From positions 248,001-312,000 of the forward strand of contig NZ_CABHOU010000072.1 in assembly GCF_902168175.1 (NCBI RefSeq): 64,000 nucleotides of DNA, in the 5' to 3' direction. Under the pieces are notes generated by a model, which made no database searches, had not been told where the DNA came from, and saw only the letters and a list, made by a program, of their open reading frames with translations. Position numbers and translations under genes: made by a program. Numbering within the stretch: the stretch's first letter is position 1; each line of letters opens with the position of its first letter. Of the stretch, positions 18,998 to 26,402 are shown piece after piece. This DNA comes from an uncultured Chitinophaga sp. GTDB taxonomy: Bacteria; Bacteroidota; Bacteroidia; Chitinophagales; Chitinophagaceae.

Positions 18998-19585
18998 TTA
19001 CTTGTACTGCAAAGTATCCGTAACGGTACCGCAATTCAGCATCTGGTCGCCAAAGTACGGGTTGCGGATGTCTGTATGTTCGCTGAGCCAATAGGCACCT
19101 TTGTCGTTAAACGCCATCGGGCAGTACTGGCGGTAAACGGTTTGACCTTTAAGGCCGGTGGCTTTTACCAGGTCGAACAATATGTCGGATACCATCTGGT
19201 ACGAAACGCGCTTCTTTTCGATATCTGTTTCGCCCATCAGACCTGTAAGTTCGGCACTGATATCGCCGGAAGCGGCCGTAACGATGTTATAAATGCCGGA
19301 GTCGGAACGAAGTACGTCTACCGGTAAGCTGTCGATGCTATGCTTAAGTGCCAGTGCGGCTTCGTTGGCCTTAATATCGCTGGCGGCCACGAGTGATTCG
19401 GACAGGTGATAGTAGTTATTGAGCGCTACTTTCAGCGAATCATAGAACACGCCCGGGTACGGGGCCTGGAAAGCCGCCTGCACGGTAGTATCGGCTACTT
19501 CCGCTGCCGTTTTACCTCCCTGGTTACAGGCCGTGAATACTAATATCCCTGCTATAGCTGCTATTCCCAATAAATTCAATCGCAT
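18998..19585 (-). CDS. DUF3347-like lipoprotein
   Basis: 195 residues with a lipoprotein signal (ILVFTAC, Cys20). The C-terminus has the pattern QYCPMAFNDKGAYWLS...IRNPYFG..MLNCG, which resembles the DUF3347 domain found alone or attached to heavy-metal efflux adaptors in Bacteroidota; the Cys, Met and His residues suggest copper or other soft-metal contact (inference). The N-terminal half is helical. It lies upstream of the TonB receptor on the same strand. Confidence 0.75.
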   Translation of the reverse strand: MRLNLLGIAAIAGILVFTACNQGGKTAAEVADTTVQAAFQAPYPGVFYDSLKVALNNYYHLSESLVAASDIKANEAALALKHSIDSLPVDVLRSDSGIYNIVTAASGDISAELTGLMGETDIEKKRVSYQMVSDILFDLVKATGLKGQTVYRQYCPMAFNDKGAYWLSEHTDIRNPYFGDQMLNCGTVTDTLQYK

Positions 19586-19601
19586 ATCCTTACGTTTGCA
19601 A

Positions 19602-19609
19602 CAAAGATA
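19602..19609 (-). promoter_or_regulatory. -7 promoter box of the DUF3347 gene
   Basis: The minus strand reads TATCTTTG, a full match to TAnnTTTG, 16 bp before the ATG. A matching -33 element is not obvious. Confidence 0.45.
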
Positions 19610-19658
19610 ATTAAATCATATTTATTTAGGGGTCAGCTTTAGATACTCTCCCCAGCCC

Positions 19659-19680
19659 CCGTTGCGACGCTCCGTTCAAC
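19659..19680 (+). repeat. Left arm of 22-bp perfect inverted repeat
   Basis: CCGTTGCGACGCTCCGTTCA followed by AC. Its exact inverse complement occurs at 20403-20424, 722 bp further on. The arm is itself partly palindromic (GTTG...CAAC), as REP-like units often are. Confidence 0.85.
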
Positions 19681-19976
19681 GGTAGTTTATCCATCGGGCG
19701 GGAAAAGAATAAGAGGGACGGTAAGCCCCTCTTATCGATATAAAAAGAAAAGCAATCCGCAGCCAAATAATTAAACCAATATGTCAAAGAACTAATGATA
19801 ATGAAAACCGGCACGACAGCTTTTCCGCCTGCCTTTCTCACCATTTTCCGGAGCGGCCATTCAAAGCATCTTACGACGGTAAAAATGACCCAATCCATGT
19901 TGAACAAATACTTTTTACCTGTTCAAAAGCAAAGGTACACCCGTGAAATGCCCATCGGGTTGGAAAAGGAACGAAG

Positions 19977-20020
19977 CTGCATAAACGGGGGAATGAAACT
20001 GCATAAACGGGGGAATGAAA
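19977..20020 (+). repeat. 22-bp perfect tandem duplication
   Basis: Two head-to-tail copies of a 22-bp unit that begins CTGCATAAACGGGGG (19977-19998 and 19999-20020). With only two copies and no spacer it is not a CRISPR. Confidence 0.9.
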
Positions 20021-20242
20021 CCCCTGCCGTCCGGCTATAATGCTTTGTGGGCGCGGAATACAACTCATATAACATTGTGGCAGATGTATTTATAGTTATA
20101 ATTGAGGTGGTTGAAGTGGATACATGAGGTTATTTCATCAGTCAATTTTAAATTTTAAGCGGTGGGCAGGGTGGTTTGAGCAGCGTCTTACGCATGTCGT
20201 TCCGGGCAACCAGGCATTAAGAGCCGTAATGGTATACCGAAG

Positions 20243-20346
20243 GTATATCGATCCTATATCGATCCTATACTCGCCGTCACCACCAGCCTGCGTTTCAAAG
20301 GATTTGGGTATAGGATGGGTATAGGATCGGTAAAGGATCGCTATAC
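20243..20346. repeat. Long imperfect hairpin built of iterated GATCCTATA steps
   Basis: The left arm 20243-20270 and the right arm 20319-20346 are inverse complements at 25 of 28 positions, with a 48-nt loop. Each arm contains two steps of the motif GATCCTATA or a close variant, and a further TATAGGAT copy lies in the loop side of the right arm. A stable cruciform or RNA stem is possible. Confidence 0.75.
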
Positions 20347-20402
20347 AAAGAATACCAAGTTGCGCATGAGATGTATTTATAATGTTTGGGAGCGGACCGG
20401 GA

Positions 20403-20424
20403 GTTGAACGGAGCGTCGCAACGG
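20403..20424 (-). repeat. Right arm of 22-bp perfect inverted repeat
   Basis: Exact inverse complement of the arm at 19659-19680. It lies about 110 bp before the ABC-F start codon. Confidence 0.85.
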
Positions 20425-20459
20425 CGGCTGAATCTACTTCCCCCGGCTGGTGCCCACCC

Positions 20460-20494
20460 TTGTTTCCTAAAGCCGGTTTTAAATAGTAACTTTG
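20460..20494 (+). promoter_or_regulatory. Probable promoter of the ABC-F / two-component unit
   Basis: TAACTTTG at 20487-20494 is a full match to the TAnnTTTG box, with a TTG at 20460-20462 (spacer 24 nt, longer than ideal). It gives a leader of about 35 nt. Confidence 0.55.
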
Positions 20495-20533
20495 ACAGAT
20501 TTTTTTACAAAATAGACTAAGTAACGACGAACT

Positions 20534-22513
20534 ATGCTGTTAGCATTACAGGATGTAACCTTTGAGTTTGGAGCCCGGACTATTGTACAGGACGCCTCCT
20601 GGCATATAGTACCCGGCGACCGTGTGGGACTGATCGGTATGAATGGTACGGGTAAATCGACCCTGCTCAGGATCATCAACGGTGAATATTCCATTTCCGG
20701 CGGAAGTATTAATAAAGCCAAAAACCTTTCCCTGGGGTTCTTTAACCAGGACCTGCTCAGTTTTGAGTCCGACGATTCTATTCTCGAAGTGGGTATGACC
20801 GCCTTTGAGGAAGCCGTAAAGGTGGAAAAGGAACTGGAACGACTGGTAGCGGAAATGGAGCACAACGAAAGCGAAGCCCTGCTGAACGATTACAGCGATA
20901 AACTGCACCTTTTCGAAACGCTCGACGGTTATAACATGCGTAACAAGGCCGCCGCCGTACTGGAAGGTCTTGGTTTTAGCACCGCCGCGCTCGAACGCCC
21001 GTACAGCACCTTTTCCGGTGGCTGGCGTATGCGTGTGCTGCTTGCAAGGCTCATCCTGCAGCAGCCCGACGTGTTAATGCTCGATGAACCGACGAACCAC
21101 CTTGACCTTCCCTCCATCGAATGGCTGGAAAGGTACCTGCAGAACTACGGTGGCGCGGTAATCATTGTATCGCACGACCGTTACTTCCTCGATAAAATGG
21201 TGAACAAGGTGGTGGAACTGTACCAGCAGGAACTGCACCACTATGCCGGTAACTACTCCGACTACGAAGTAGAAAAGGACATGCGCCGCGAACTGCAGCA
21301 ACGTGCCTACGAAAACCAGCAGGATTACATCCGCCAGCAGGAAAAGTTTATCGAACGCTTTAAAGCCAAAGCCTCCAAGGCCGCACAGGCTCAGAGCGTG
21401 ATGAAACGCCTCGACAAACTGGACCGCATTGAGCAGGTAGACAGTGGTCCGTCTAAAATCCGTATTAACTTTTCTGTAGATAAACAGCCCGGTAAAATAT
21501 TGCTCACGCTCAGCGACGTATCTAAGAGCTTTGGCGATATTAAAGTACTGGAAAACACCGGCGCGGAAATTAACCGCGGCGATAAAATTGCACTGATAGG
21601 TGCGAACGGTAAAGGTAAATCGACGCTGCTGCGCATTATTGCCGGCACCGAACCCATTACTGGTAACCGCATACCAGGGCACAATGTTATCAGCAGCTTT
21701 TACGCACAGCACCAGCTCGAATCGCTGAATCTCGATGATGAGATACTCGAAGAGCTGAAAAGCAGCGGCGGCGGGCGTACCGAAATGGAACTCCGCTCCC
21801 TGTTAGGTTGCTTCCTGTTTAACGGCGACGATGTGTTCAAAAAGATCCGCATCCTGTCGGGTGGAGAAAAAGCCCGTGTAGCACTGGCCAAAACCATCAT
21901 CAGCCAGGCCAACTTCATGCTGCTCGATGAGCCCACGAACCACCTTGATATGTTATCTGTTCAAATGCTGATCGATGCACTGGACAAATACGAAGGTAGT
22001 TTCGTACTCGTATCGCACGACCGTTACTTTGTAAGCCAGACGGCTAATAAGATATGGGAGATCGTGGACGGCGAGATCAAAGAATTTAAAGGCACTTACG
22101 CCGAGTGGGAAGAGCATAAACGCCGCCAGGCATTGCGGGAAGCGCAGGCTAACCAGCAGGCGGCAGCGGAAAAGAAAGCGGCAGCAGCTGCGGCGGAAGC
22201 ACAGAAAAAGAACACACCGGCCCCCGCCCCTGTTAAAGGTGCAGGCGCAATCGATAAAGACGCCCAGAAAGAGTTGCAGAAGCAGCAGAAACAGTTTTCC
22301 CAGATCGAATCACAGCTGAGTAGCCTTAATGGCCGCAAACAGAAGCTGGAAGCCGAAATGGGCGAGCCTGCCACTTACTCCGACCAGGGGAAGTTTAAAC
22401 AATGCGAACAGGAGTATGCCCAGGTGGGTAAAGAACTGGAACGCGTGAACCAGCAATATGAAAAGGTGTTTGACGCCATCATGGAGCTGGAAGCTAAGCT
22501 GGGTAAGGCGTAG
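20534..22513 (+). CDS. ABC-F family ATP-binding protein
   Basis: A 659-residue soluble protein with two ABC cassettes and no membrane domain. The first cassette has Walker A GMNGTGKST, signature FSGGWRMR and Walker B VLMLDEPTNHLD; the second has GANGKGKST, LSGGEKAR and FMLLDEPTNHLD. A charged linker between them matches the P-site-tRNA interaction motif region, and a C-terminal Ala/Gln/Lys-rich coiled coil (about 530-655) resembles that of Uup-type proteins. ABC-F proteins act on the ribosome, relieving stalls or conferring antibiotic protection; which subfamily applies is not certain. The response-regulator gene follows by 23 bp. Confidence 0.93.
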   Translation: MLLALQDVTFEFGARTIVQDASWHIVPGDRVGLIGMNGTGKSTLLRIINGEYSISGGSINKAKNLSLGFFNQDLLSFESDDSILEVGMTAFEEAVKVEKELERLVAEMEHNESEALLNDYSDKLHLFETLDGYNMRNKAAAVLEGLGFSTAALERPYSTFSGGWRMRVLLARLILQQPDVLMLDEPTNHLDLPSIEWLERYLQNYGGAVIIVSHDRYFLDKMVNKVVELYQQELHHYAGNYSDYEVEKDMRRELQQRAYENQQDYIRQQEKFIERFKAKASKAAQAQSVMKRLDKLDRIEQVDSGPSKIRINFSVDKQPGKILLTLSDVSKSFGDIKVLENTGAEINRGDKIALIGANGKGKSTLLRIIAGTEPITGNRIPGHNVISSFYAQHQLESLNLDDEILEELKSSGGGRTEMELRSLLGCFLFNGDDVFKKIRILSGGEKARVALAKTIISQANFMLLDEPTNHLDMLSVQMLIDALDKYEGSFVLVSHDRYFVSQTANKIWEIVDGEIKEFKGTYAEWEEHKRRQALREAQANQQAAAEKKAAAAAAEAQKKNTPAPAPVKGAGAIDKDAQKELQKQQKQFSQIESQLSSLNGRKQKLEAEMGEPATYSDQGKFKQCEQEYAQVGKELERVNQQYEKVFDAIMELEAKLGKA

Positions 22514-22536
22514 TATTAGCAACGTATTTATTCTCT

Positions 22537-23223
22537 ATGCAGAAAATACTGGTAGTTGAAGACGAAGTAAAAGTAGCCAATGCCGTGAAACGGGGATTGG
22601 AAGAGAATGGGTTTGAGGTAGACCTCGCGTACGACGGGCGCATGGGCCAGAGTTTGGCCGTGGGCAACAAGTACGACCTCGTTATTCTCGACCTTAACCT
22701 GCCGCACAGCAATGGCTACGAACTTTGTGAGGTCATCCGCAGCCGCAACAGTAAAGTGCCTATTATAATGCTTACCGCGCTGGGCGGGGTGGATGATAAG
22801 ATGCAGGCCTTTGAACTGGGCGCGGACGATTACATGGTAAAACCCTTCGACTTCCGGGAACTACTGGCACGTATACGCGTATTTCTTAAACGGGTAGGCA
22901 GCGAAGGCGGCGCCGGTGTAGCTAATCGCCTGGTAATAGCCGACCTGGAAATAGACCGTGAAAAGAAAGAAGTGGTACGGGCAGGCAAAAAGATTGCGCT
23001 CACCGCGAAAGAATACCAGCTGCTGGAATTCCTGGCGCTGAATAAGGGCAAAGTGATCTCCAAACTCACCATCGCTGAAAAGGTATGGGACATCGACTTC
23101 GATACGGGCACCAATGTAATTGAGGTGTACGTGAACTTCCTGCGGAAGAAGATCGATAAAGACTTTGAAACGAAGCTGCTGCATACCAAAACCGGTATGG
23201 GCTATTACCTGGCCGAAGAATAG
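22537..23223 (+). CDS. OmpR/PhoB-family response regulator
   Basis: A 228-residue DNA-binding regulator. The receiver domain has the acidic pair DE near residues 9-10, phospho-acceptor Asp52 (VILDLNLP) and Lys in MVKPFDF. A winged-helix C-terminal domain follows (LTAKEYQLLEFLALNKGKVI, then VIEVYVNFLRKKID). Its stop codon lies 6 bp before the kinase start, so the two form a cognate pair. The overall pattern resembles the RprY/QseB type of Bacteroidota. Target genes are unknown. Confidence 0.94.
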   Translation: MQKILVVEDEVKVANAVKRGLEENGFEVDLAYDGRMGQSLAVGNKYDLVILDLNLPHSNGYELCEVIRSRNSKVPIIMLTALGGVDDKMQAFELGADDYMVKPFDFRELLARIRVFLKRVGSEGGAGVANRLVIADLEIDREKKEVVRAGKKIALTAKEYQLLEFLALNKGKVISKLTIAEKVWDIDFDTGTNVIEVYVNFLRKKIDKDFETKLLHTKTGMGYYLAEE

Positions 23224-23229
23224 CCGAAC

Positions 23230-24600
23230 ATGAAGATAAAGTTCAAAATAGCGCTTTATTACACTGTTTCCGCAGCGGTACTGCTCATTACATTCGCCAC
23301 CCTCGCCTACTATTTCTCCGTAAAAGAACGCAGCCAGGAGTTTTACGACCGCCTGGAATACCGCGCCCGCTCTATTGCCAACGTGCTGGACGAAGGCGTT
23401 CACCTCGAAACCCAACTCCTCAAACGATTAGATAAAACTACCTTCCAGGACCTCTACCAGGAGACCATCGTGGTATACAATGGCGCCAATGACGTGGTGT
23501 ACGCCAGTCAGCGCGATACGGCCATTAGTATTAAGCTGGAACTCCTCAGTTTCATCCGCCGTAACGGCATTTATCATTTTGAAAAAGACAATGCCGAAAC
23601 CGTAGGCATTTACCATACTACCGGCAAGGAGCCGCTCATCGTGATCGTATCGGCGGTGGATAAATACGGGTTGACTTACCTGGAAAGCCTCCGGCAGATA
23701 TTACTCGTGGAACTGGCTGTGGCCGTGTTGTTGCTGGTGGGTGTAGGGTACTTCTTCGCCCGTAACATGATGCAGCCGATCAACCAGCTGGTAACGGAGG
23801 TAAACACCATCAACGCCAATAACCTGCAGGATAATCGCGTATCTGTAGCGGGTCGTGACGAAATAGCACAACTGGGCGCCAACTTTAATACGATGTTGCA
23901 GCGGTTGAGTAACTCGTTCGATTTGCAAAAGAGTTTTGTGAGTAACGCTTCGCATGAACTGCGTACGCCGCTGGCCTCTATTATCAGCCAGTTACAGGTA
24001 ACTACGGCGCGTGCCCGCAGCACGGAAGATTATGAGTTAACACTCAATTCAGTGCTGGAAGATGCGCAAAACCTCTCCGACCTCACCAATGGCCTGCTGC
24101 AGTTGGCCCAATCGGACATGAACCAGCAGCAGTCGCTGTTCCGGCCAGTGCGGATAGATGAATTGTTGCTCGAATTGCCCAATCTTATCAGTTTAAAACA
24201 AAAAGGCGCCCGTGTAGATATTGAGTTTTTGCAAATACCCGATAACGAAGCGCTGATTACGTGCAATGGTAACGATAGCCTGTTAAAAGTGCTGTTCCTG
24301 AACCTGGTCGACAATGCCTGTAAGTTCTCCCCCGACCACAGCGCCAACGTGACCATCGACACGAATGAGCAGATGATAGTCGTGCGGGTGCAGGACAAAG
24401 GAATGGGCATCCCCGGACAGGAACTGGGCAAGGTGTTTGAGCCTTTCTATCGTGCGCAGAATGCCTCCGCAGTACGTGGGCATGGGCTTGGACTTTCGAT
24501 CTGTAAAAGGATCGTAGGCATACATGAGGGCGCGATCAGCGTAAGTTCCGTTGTGGGTGAAGGCACCGTATTTGAAGTGAAATTACCCCACCTGCAATAA
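23230..24600 (+). CDS. Two-component sensor histidine kinase
   Basis: A 456-residue membrane kinase. Transmembrane segments lie at about 8-29 and 157-178 and flank a periplasmic sensor of about 125 residues. A HAMP domain (180-230) precedes the dimerisation domain with phospho-acceptor His242 (SHELRTPLAS). The ATPase domain has the N box LNLVDNACKFSP, the G1 box DKGMGIPG and the G2 box GHGLGLSICKRI. It is the partner of the upstream regulator. The last 18 bp overlap the 3' end of the convergent methyltransferase gene. Confidence 0.94.
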   Translation: MKIKFKIALYYTVSAAVLLITFATLAYYFSVKERSQEFYDRLEYRARSIANVLDEGVHLETQLLKRLDKTTFQDLYQETIVVYNGANDVVYASQRDTAISIKLELLSFIRRNGIYHFEKDNAETVGIYHTTGKEPLIVIVSAVDKYGLTYLESLRQILLVELAVAVLLLVGVGYFFARNMMQPINQLVTEVNTINANNLQDNRVSVAGRDEIAQLGANFNTMLQRLSNSFDLQKSFVSNASHELRTPLASIISQLQVTTARARSTEDYELTLNSVLEDAQNLSDLTNGLLQLAQSDMNQQQSLFRPVRIDELLLELPNLISLKQKGARVDIEFLQIPDNEALITCNGNDSLLKVLFLNLVDNACKFSPDHSANVTIDTNEQMIVVRVQDKGMGIPGQELGKVFEPFYRAQNASAVRGHGLGLSICKRIVGIHEGAISVSSVVGEGTVFEVKLPHLQ

Positions 24601-25425
24601 GTGTTTTTTAAAGCAGTAGATGTTCAGCTGCACATCGAACAACGGAGCTTTGTGGCGGATGTCGAAAGGTGTTGGGTACACCATAGAGGCTTCATTAAGG
24701 GTGTAATAGAAACCGTTCCGTGTTAACATCTCTAACAATTCCTGTAGTTTATTGTTCTCCTCAAACCGGCCGTGGTATTCGAGGAATAGCCTGTCCACGT
24801 TCTCCAGTCGGGGTTCAATATCTTTCATAACAGGATACTCCGCTCCTTCAATATCGATCTTTAACAGGTCGACCTTCTTAGCCAGCATATCGTATAGTCT
24901 GATCGCCTTTACATCGATCGTTTTGGCTTTATGTGCAGGTTCGCCAATGCGGCTGCTCATAGAACCCTCGCTGCTAAACTGCAGTGTTTTATCTTCTATC
25001 CATACCGCTTCCTGGCGCAGGTCTACATTGCTTAACTGCATACTGGCCACATTCTTTTTTAACAGTTCGAAGTTGGAAGCATCCGGCTCAAAGGCTACTA
25101 CGGCAGACTGTGGGTATTGCGTTTTGAAATACACCACGCTGAGGCCGATGTGCGCGCCACAGTCGATGATATATGGTGCGGGTACGGCAAAGTTGGTTTT
25201 GTAAATCTCTTTAAAGAATAATTCATCTACCCCGTGAAGAAACTCCTCACGGTTGCGGAAGTGCATGTTGTAGCCCAGGAAAGGCGAGGATGAATCGATG
25301 CCTTCGGGCGTATTCTTCAGCTTTCTTACCTGCAGCCACGACAAACCAATTTTTTCATATGGATTGGAGAACGTTTTCTTCAGTTTCTTCGAAATGCCAA
25401 TCAGTATGTTTCCGGCGGTAGACAT
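24583..25425 (-). CDS. FkbM family SAM-dependent methyltransferase
   Basis: A 280-residue protein from the ATG at 25425; an upstream TTG would add 21 residues and is less likely. The SAM-binding motif I is YIIDCGAHIGLSVVYF, followed by an acidic residue in VVAFEPDASNF and DLLKIDIEGAEYPVM, the hallmark of the FkbM group, which often O-methylates sugars or small molecules. The substrate is not evident and no biosynthetic neighbours are present. It converges on the kinase gene with an 18-bp overlap of coding ends. Confidence 0.86.
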   Translation of the reverse strand: MSTAGNILIGISKKLKKTFSNPYEKIGLSWLQVRKLKNTPEGIDSSSPFLGYNMHFRNREEFLHGVDELFFKEIYKTNFAVPAPYIIDCGAHIGLSVVYFKTQYPQSAVVAFEPDASNFELLKKNVASMQLSNVDLRQEAVWIEDKTLQFSSEGSMSSRIGEPAHKAKTIDVKAIRLYDMLAKKVDLLKIDIEGAEYPVMKDIEPRLENVDRLFLEYHGRFEENNKLQELLEMLTRNGFYYTLNEASMVYPTPFDIRHKAPLFDVQLNIYCFKKHLLQVG

Positions 25426-25573
25426 AAAAAGGGTTTTAAAAGCCCACAATTTAGTTCCTTCCCGGCAGAAATGCAAAAAGGCCAACAAGCAGGCTTAACC
25501 GTTTTTAATTTCTTTTTAATGTGCTTTAAAGCCCCCTTTAATCCCAGTTGCTGAATTTTGTATCAGCAAGGTT

Positions 25574-26020
25574 ATGAACAAGTTGTTATTATATGCCGCG
25601 TTTGGGATTACCGCCATGATTACATGGAGTGGATGCCATGACAGGAAAGGTGAAGGAGCGGTTAAAACCACATTTGTACTGAGCGATACCATGCTTAACA
25701 ATATCCGGATAGATACAGCTAGGATAGAGCCCGCCCGGTACGAATGGAAGGAACAGGAGATGTTGAACAATGTACGCGATAGCAACTATATCTTAACCAT
25801 ACCGTTTGCCTCCCTCATATTCGATCATAAGAGGAGTTATGTAATGGTGTTCAAGGACAAATACAATGTCGAATGCCGGGAGGTGGCAATCATGAAGTTG
25901 GCCGGCGATACCGCTTATCTTATTAACGGATTAAGGGCAGGCGAGAAAGTGGTATCAAAAAACCAACTTCAGATGTATAACGCGCTGAATGACTATAAAC
26001 GGCATTCAGTTCACCGATAA
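25574..26020 (+). CDS. Small lipoprotein resembling the C-terminal domain of CzcB/CusB-type efflux adaptors
   Basis: 148 residues. A signal segment ends WSGC (Cys21, imperfect lipobox). The remainder, LTIPFASLIFDHKRSYVMVF...REVAIMKLAGDTAYLINGL and AGEKVVSKNQLQMYNALND, matches the membrane-proximal beta domain seen at the end of heavy-metal RND adaptors in Bacteroidota. The barrel-sandwich hybrid and helical hairpin that make an adaptor work are absent, and no pump or channel gene is adjacent. It could be a truncated relic or a free-standing modulator. It has an intact frame and its own signal, which speaks against simple decay. Confidence 0.65.
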   Translation: MNKLLLYAAFGITAMITWSGCHDRKGEGAVKTTFVLSDTMLNNIRIDTARIEPARYEWKEQEMLNNVRDSNYILTIPFASLIFDHKRSYVMVFKDKYNVECREVAIMKLAGDTAYLINGLRAGEKVVSKNQLQMYNALNDYKRHSVHR

Positions 26021-26068
26021 AGTTTTTCTATTTTCTATTTCTAAGAACATTTTAAAACAGATTTAATC

Positions 26069-26266
26069 ATGAAAAACAAAATTATGTATGCCCTGGGCGT
26101 ACTCGCAATCGCTTCTCTGAGTGTTGGTACTGTAAGCGCACAAACAGCAAAACCAGTTAAAAAAGCGGCTACTGAACATCCTGCAAAAACAGAAAAGAAA
26201 GAAGTGAAAACGGCGAAACAGCATCATAAAAAAGCTGTTGCCGCGCCAAAGGCAACTACTAAATAA
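26069..26266 (+). CDS. Small secreted Lys/Ala-rich protein
   Basis: 65 residues with a clear signal peptide ending VSAQ near residue 25. The mature part is about 40 residues of Lys, Ala, Thr and Glu with one HH pair (KQHHKKA) and is probably unfolded and strongly basic. It lies 48 bp after the adaptor-like lipoprotein gene and is followed by an intrinsic terminator. No family was recognised. Similar short basic secreted proteins are common in Chitinophagaceae, but a role is unknown. Confidence 0.7.
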   Translation: MKNKIMYALGVLAIASLSVGTVSAQTAKPVKKAATEHPAKTEKKEVKTAKQHHKKAVAAPKATTK

Positions 26267-26354
26267 TTTTAGTTCGCATATAGGTTGATAGAATGATCAT
26301 GTATGCCGGTATAATGTGAACTATTAAACATTTACCGGTTTCATGCGCAATCAC

Positions 26355-26398
26355 TCCGCCCCGCTAGTACAAGAATGAACGCGGGGCGGATTTCGTTT
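26355..26398 (+). terminator. Intrinsic terminator after the Lys/Ala-rich gene
   Basis: A 10-bp GC-rich stem (TCCGCCCCGC at 26355-26364, complement at 26381-26390) is followed by TTTCGTTTTA. Confidence 0.75.
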
Positions 26399-26402
26399 TA
26401 TA

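Larger units (their letters stand above)
19586..20533. other. Gene-free island of about 950 bp with structured repeats
   Basis: No open frame here looks like a protein: the longest candidates are low in conserved features and overlap the repeats. The block contains a 22-bp inverted repeat at its flanks, a 9-bp hairpin (ATAAGAGGG at 19709-19717 with its complement at 19727-19735), a 22-bp tandem duplication, a 13-bp direct repeat (AGATGTATTTATA at 20082-20094 and 20369-20381) and a long imperfect hairpin at 20243-20346. It separates the DUF3347 gene from the divergent ABC-F gene. It may be a dispersed repeat, a non-autonomous mobile element or an RNA gene. Confidence 0.6.

Noticed and set aside
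19626-19907. 93-codon minus-strand frame in the gene-free island
   Set aside because: It runs through the left inverted-repeat arm and a hairpin, has an unnatural composition at its end and no recognisable domain.
19977-20020. Possible CRISPR array
   Set aside because: Only two copies, directly adjoining, without spacers and without cas genes.
19871-20068. 65-codon minus-strand frame in the island
   Set aside because: It is created by the 22-bp tandem duplication and has no protein-like pattern.
20124-20324. 66-codon plus-strand frame in the island
   Set aside because: It enters the long hairpin and shows no family resemblance.
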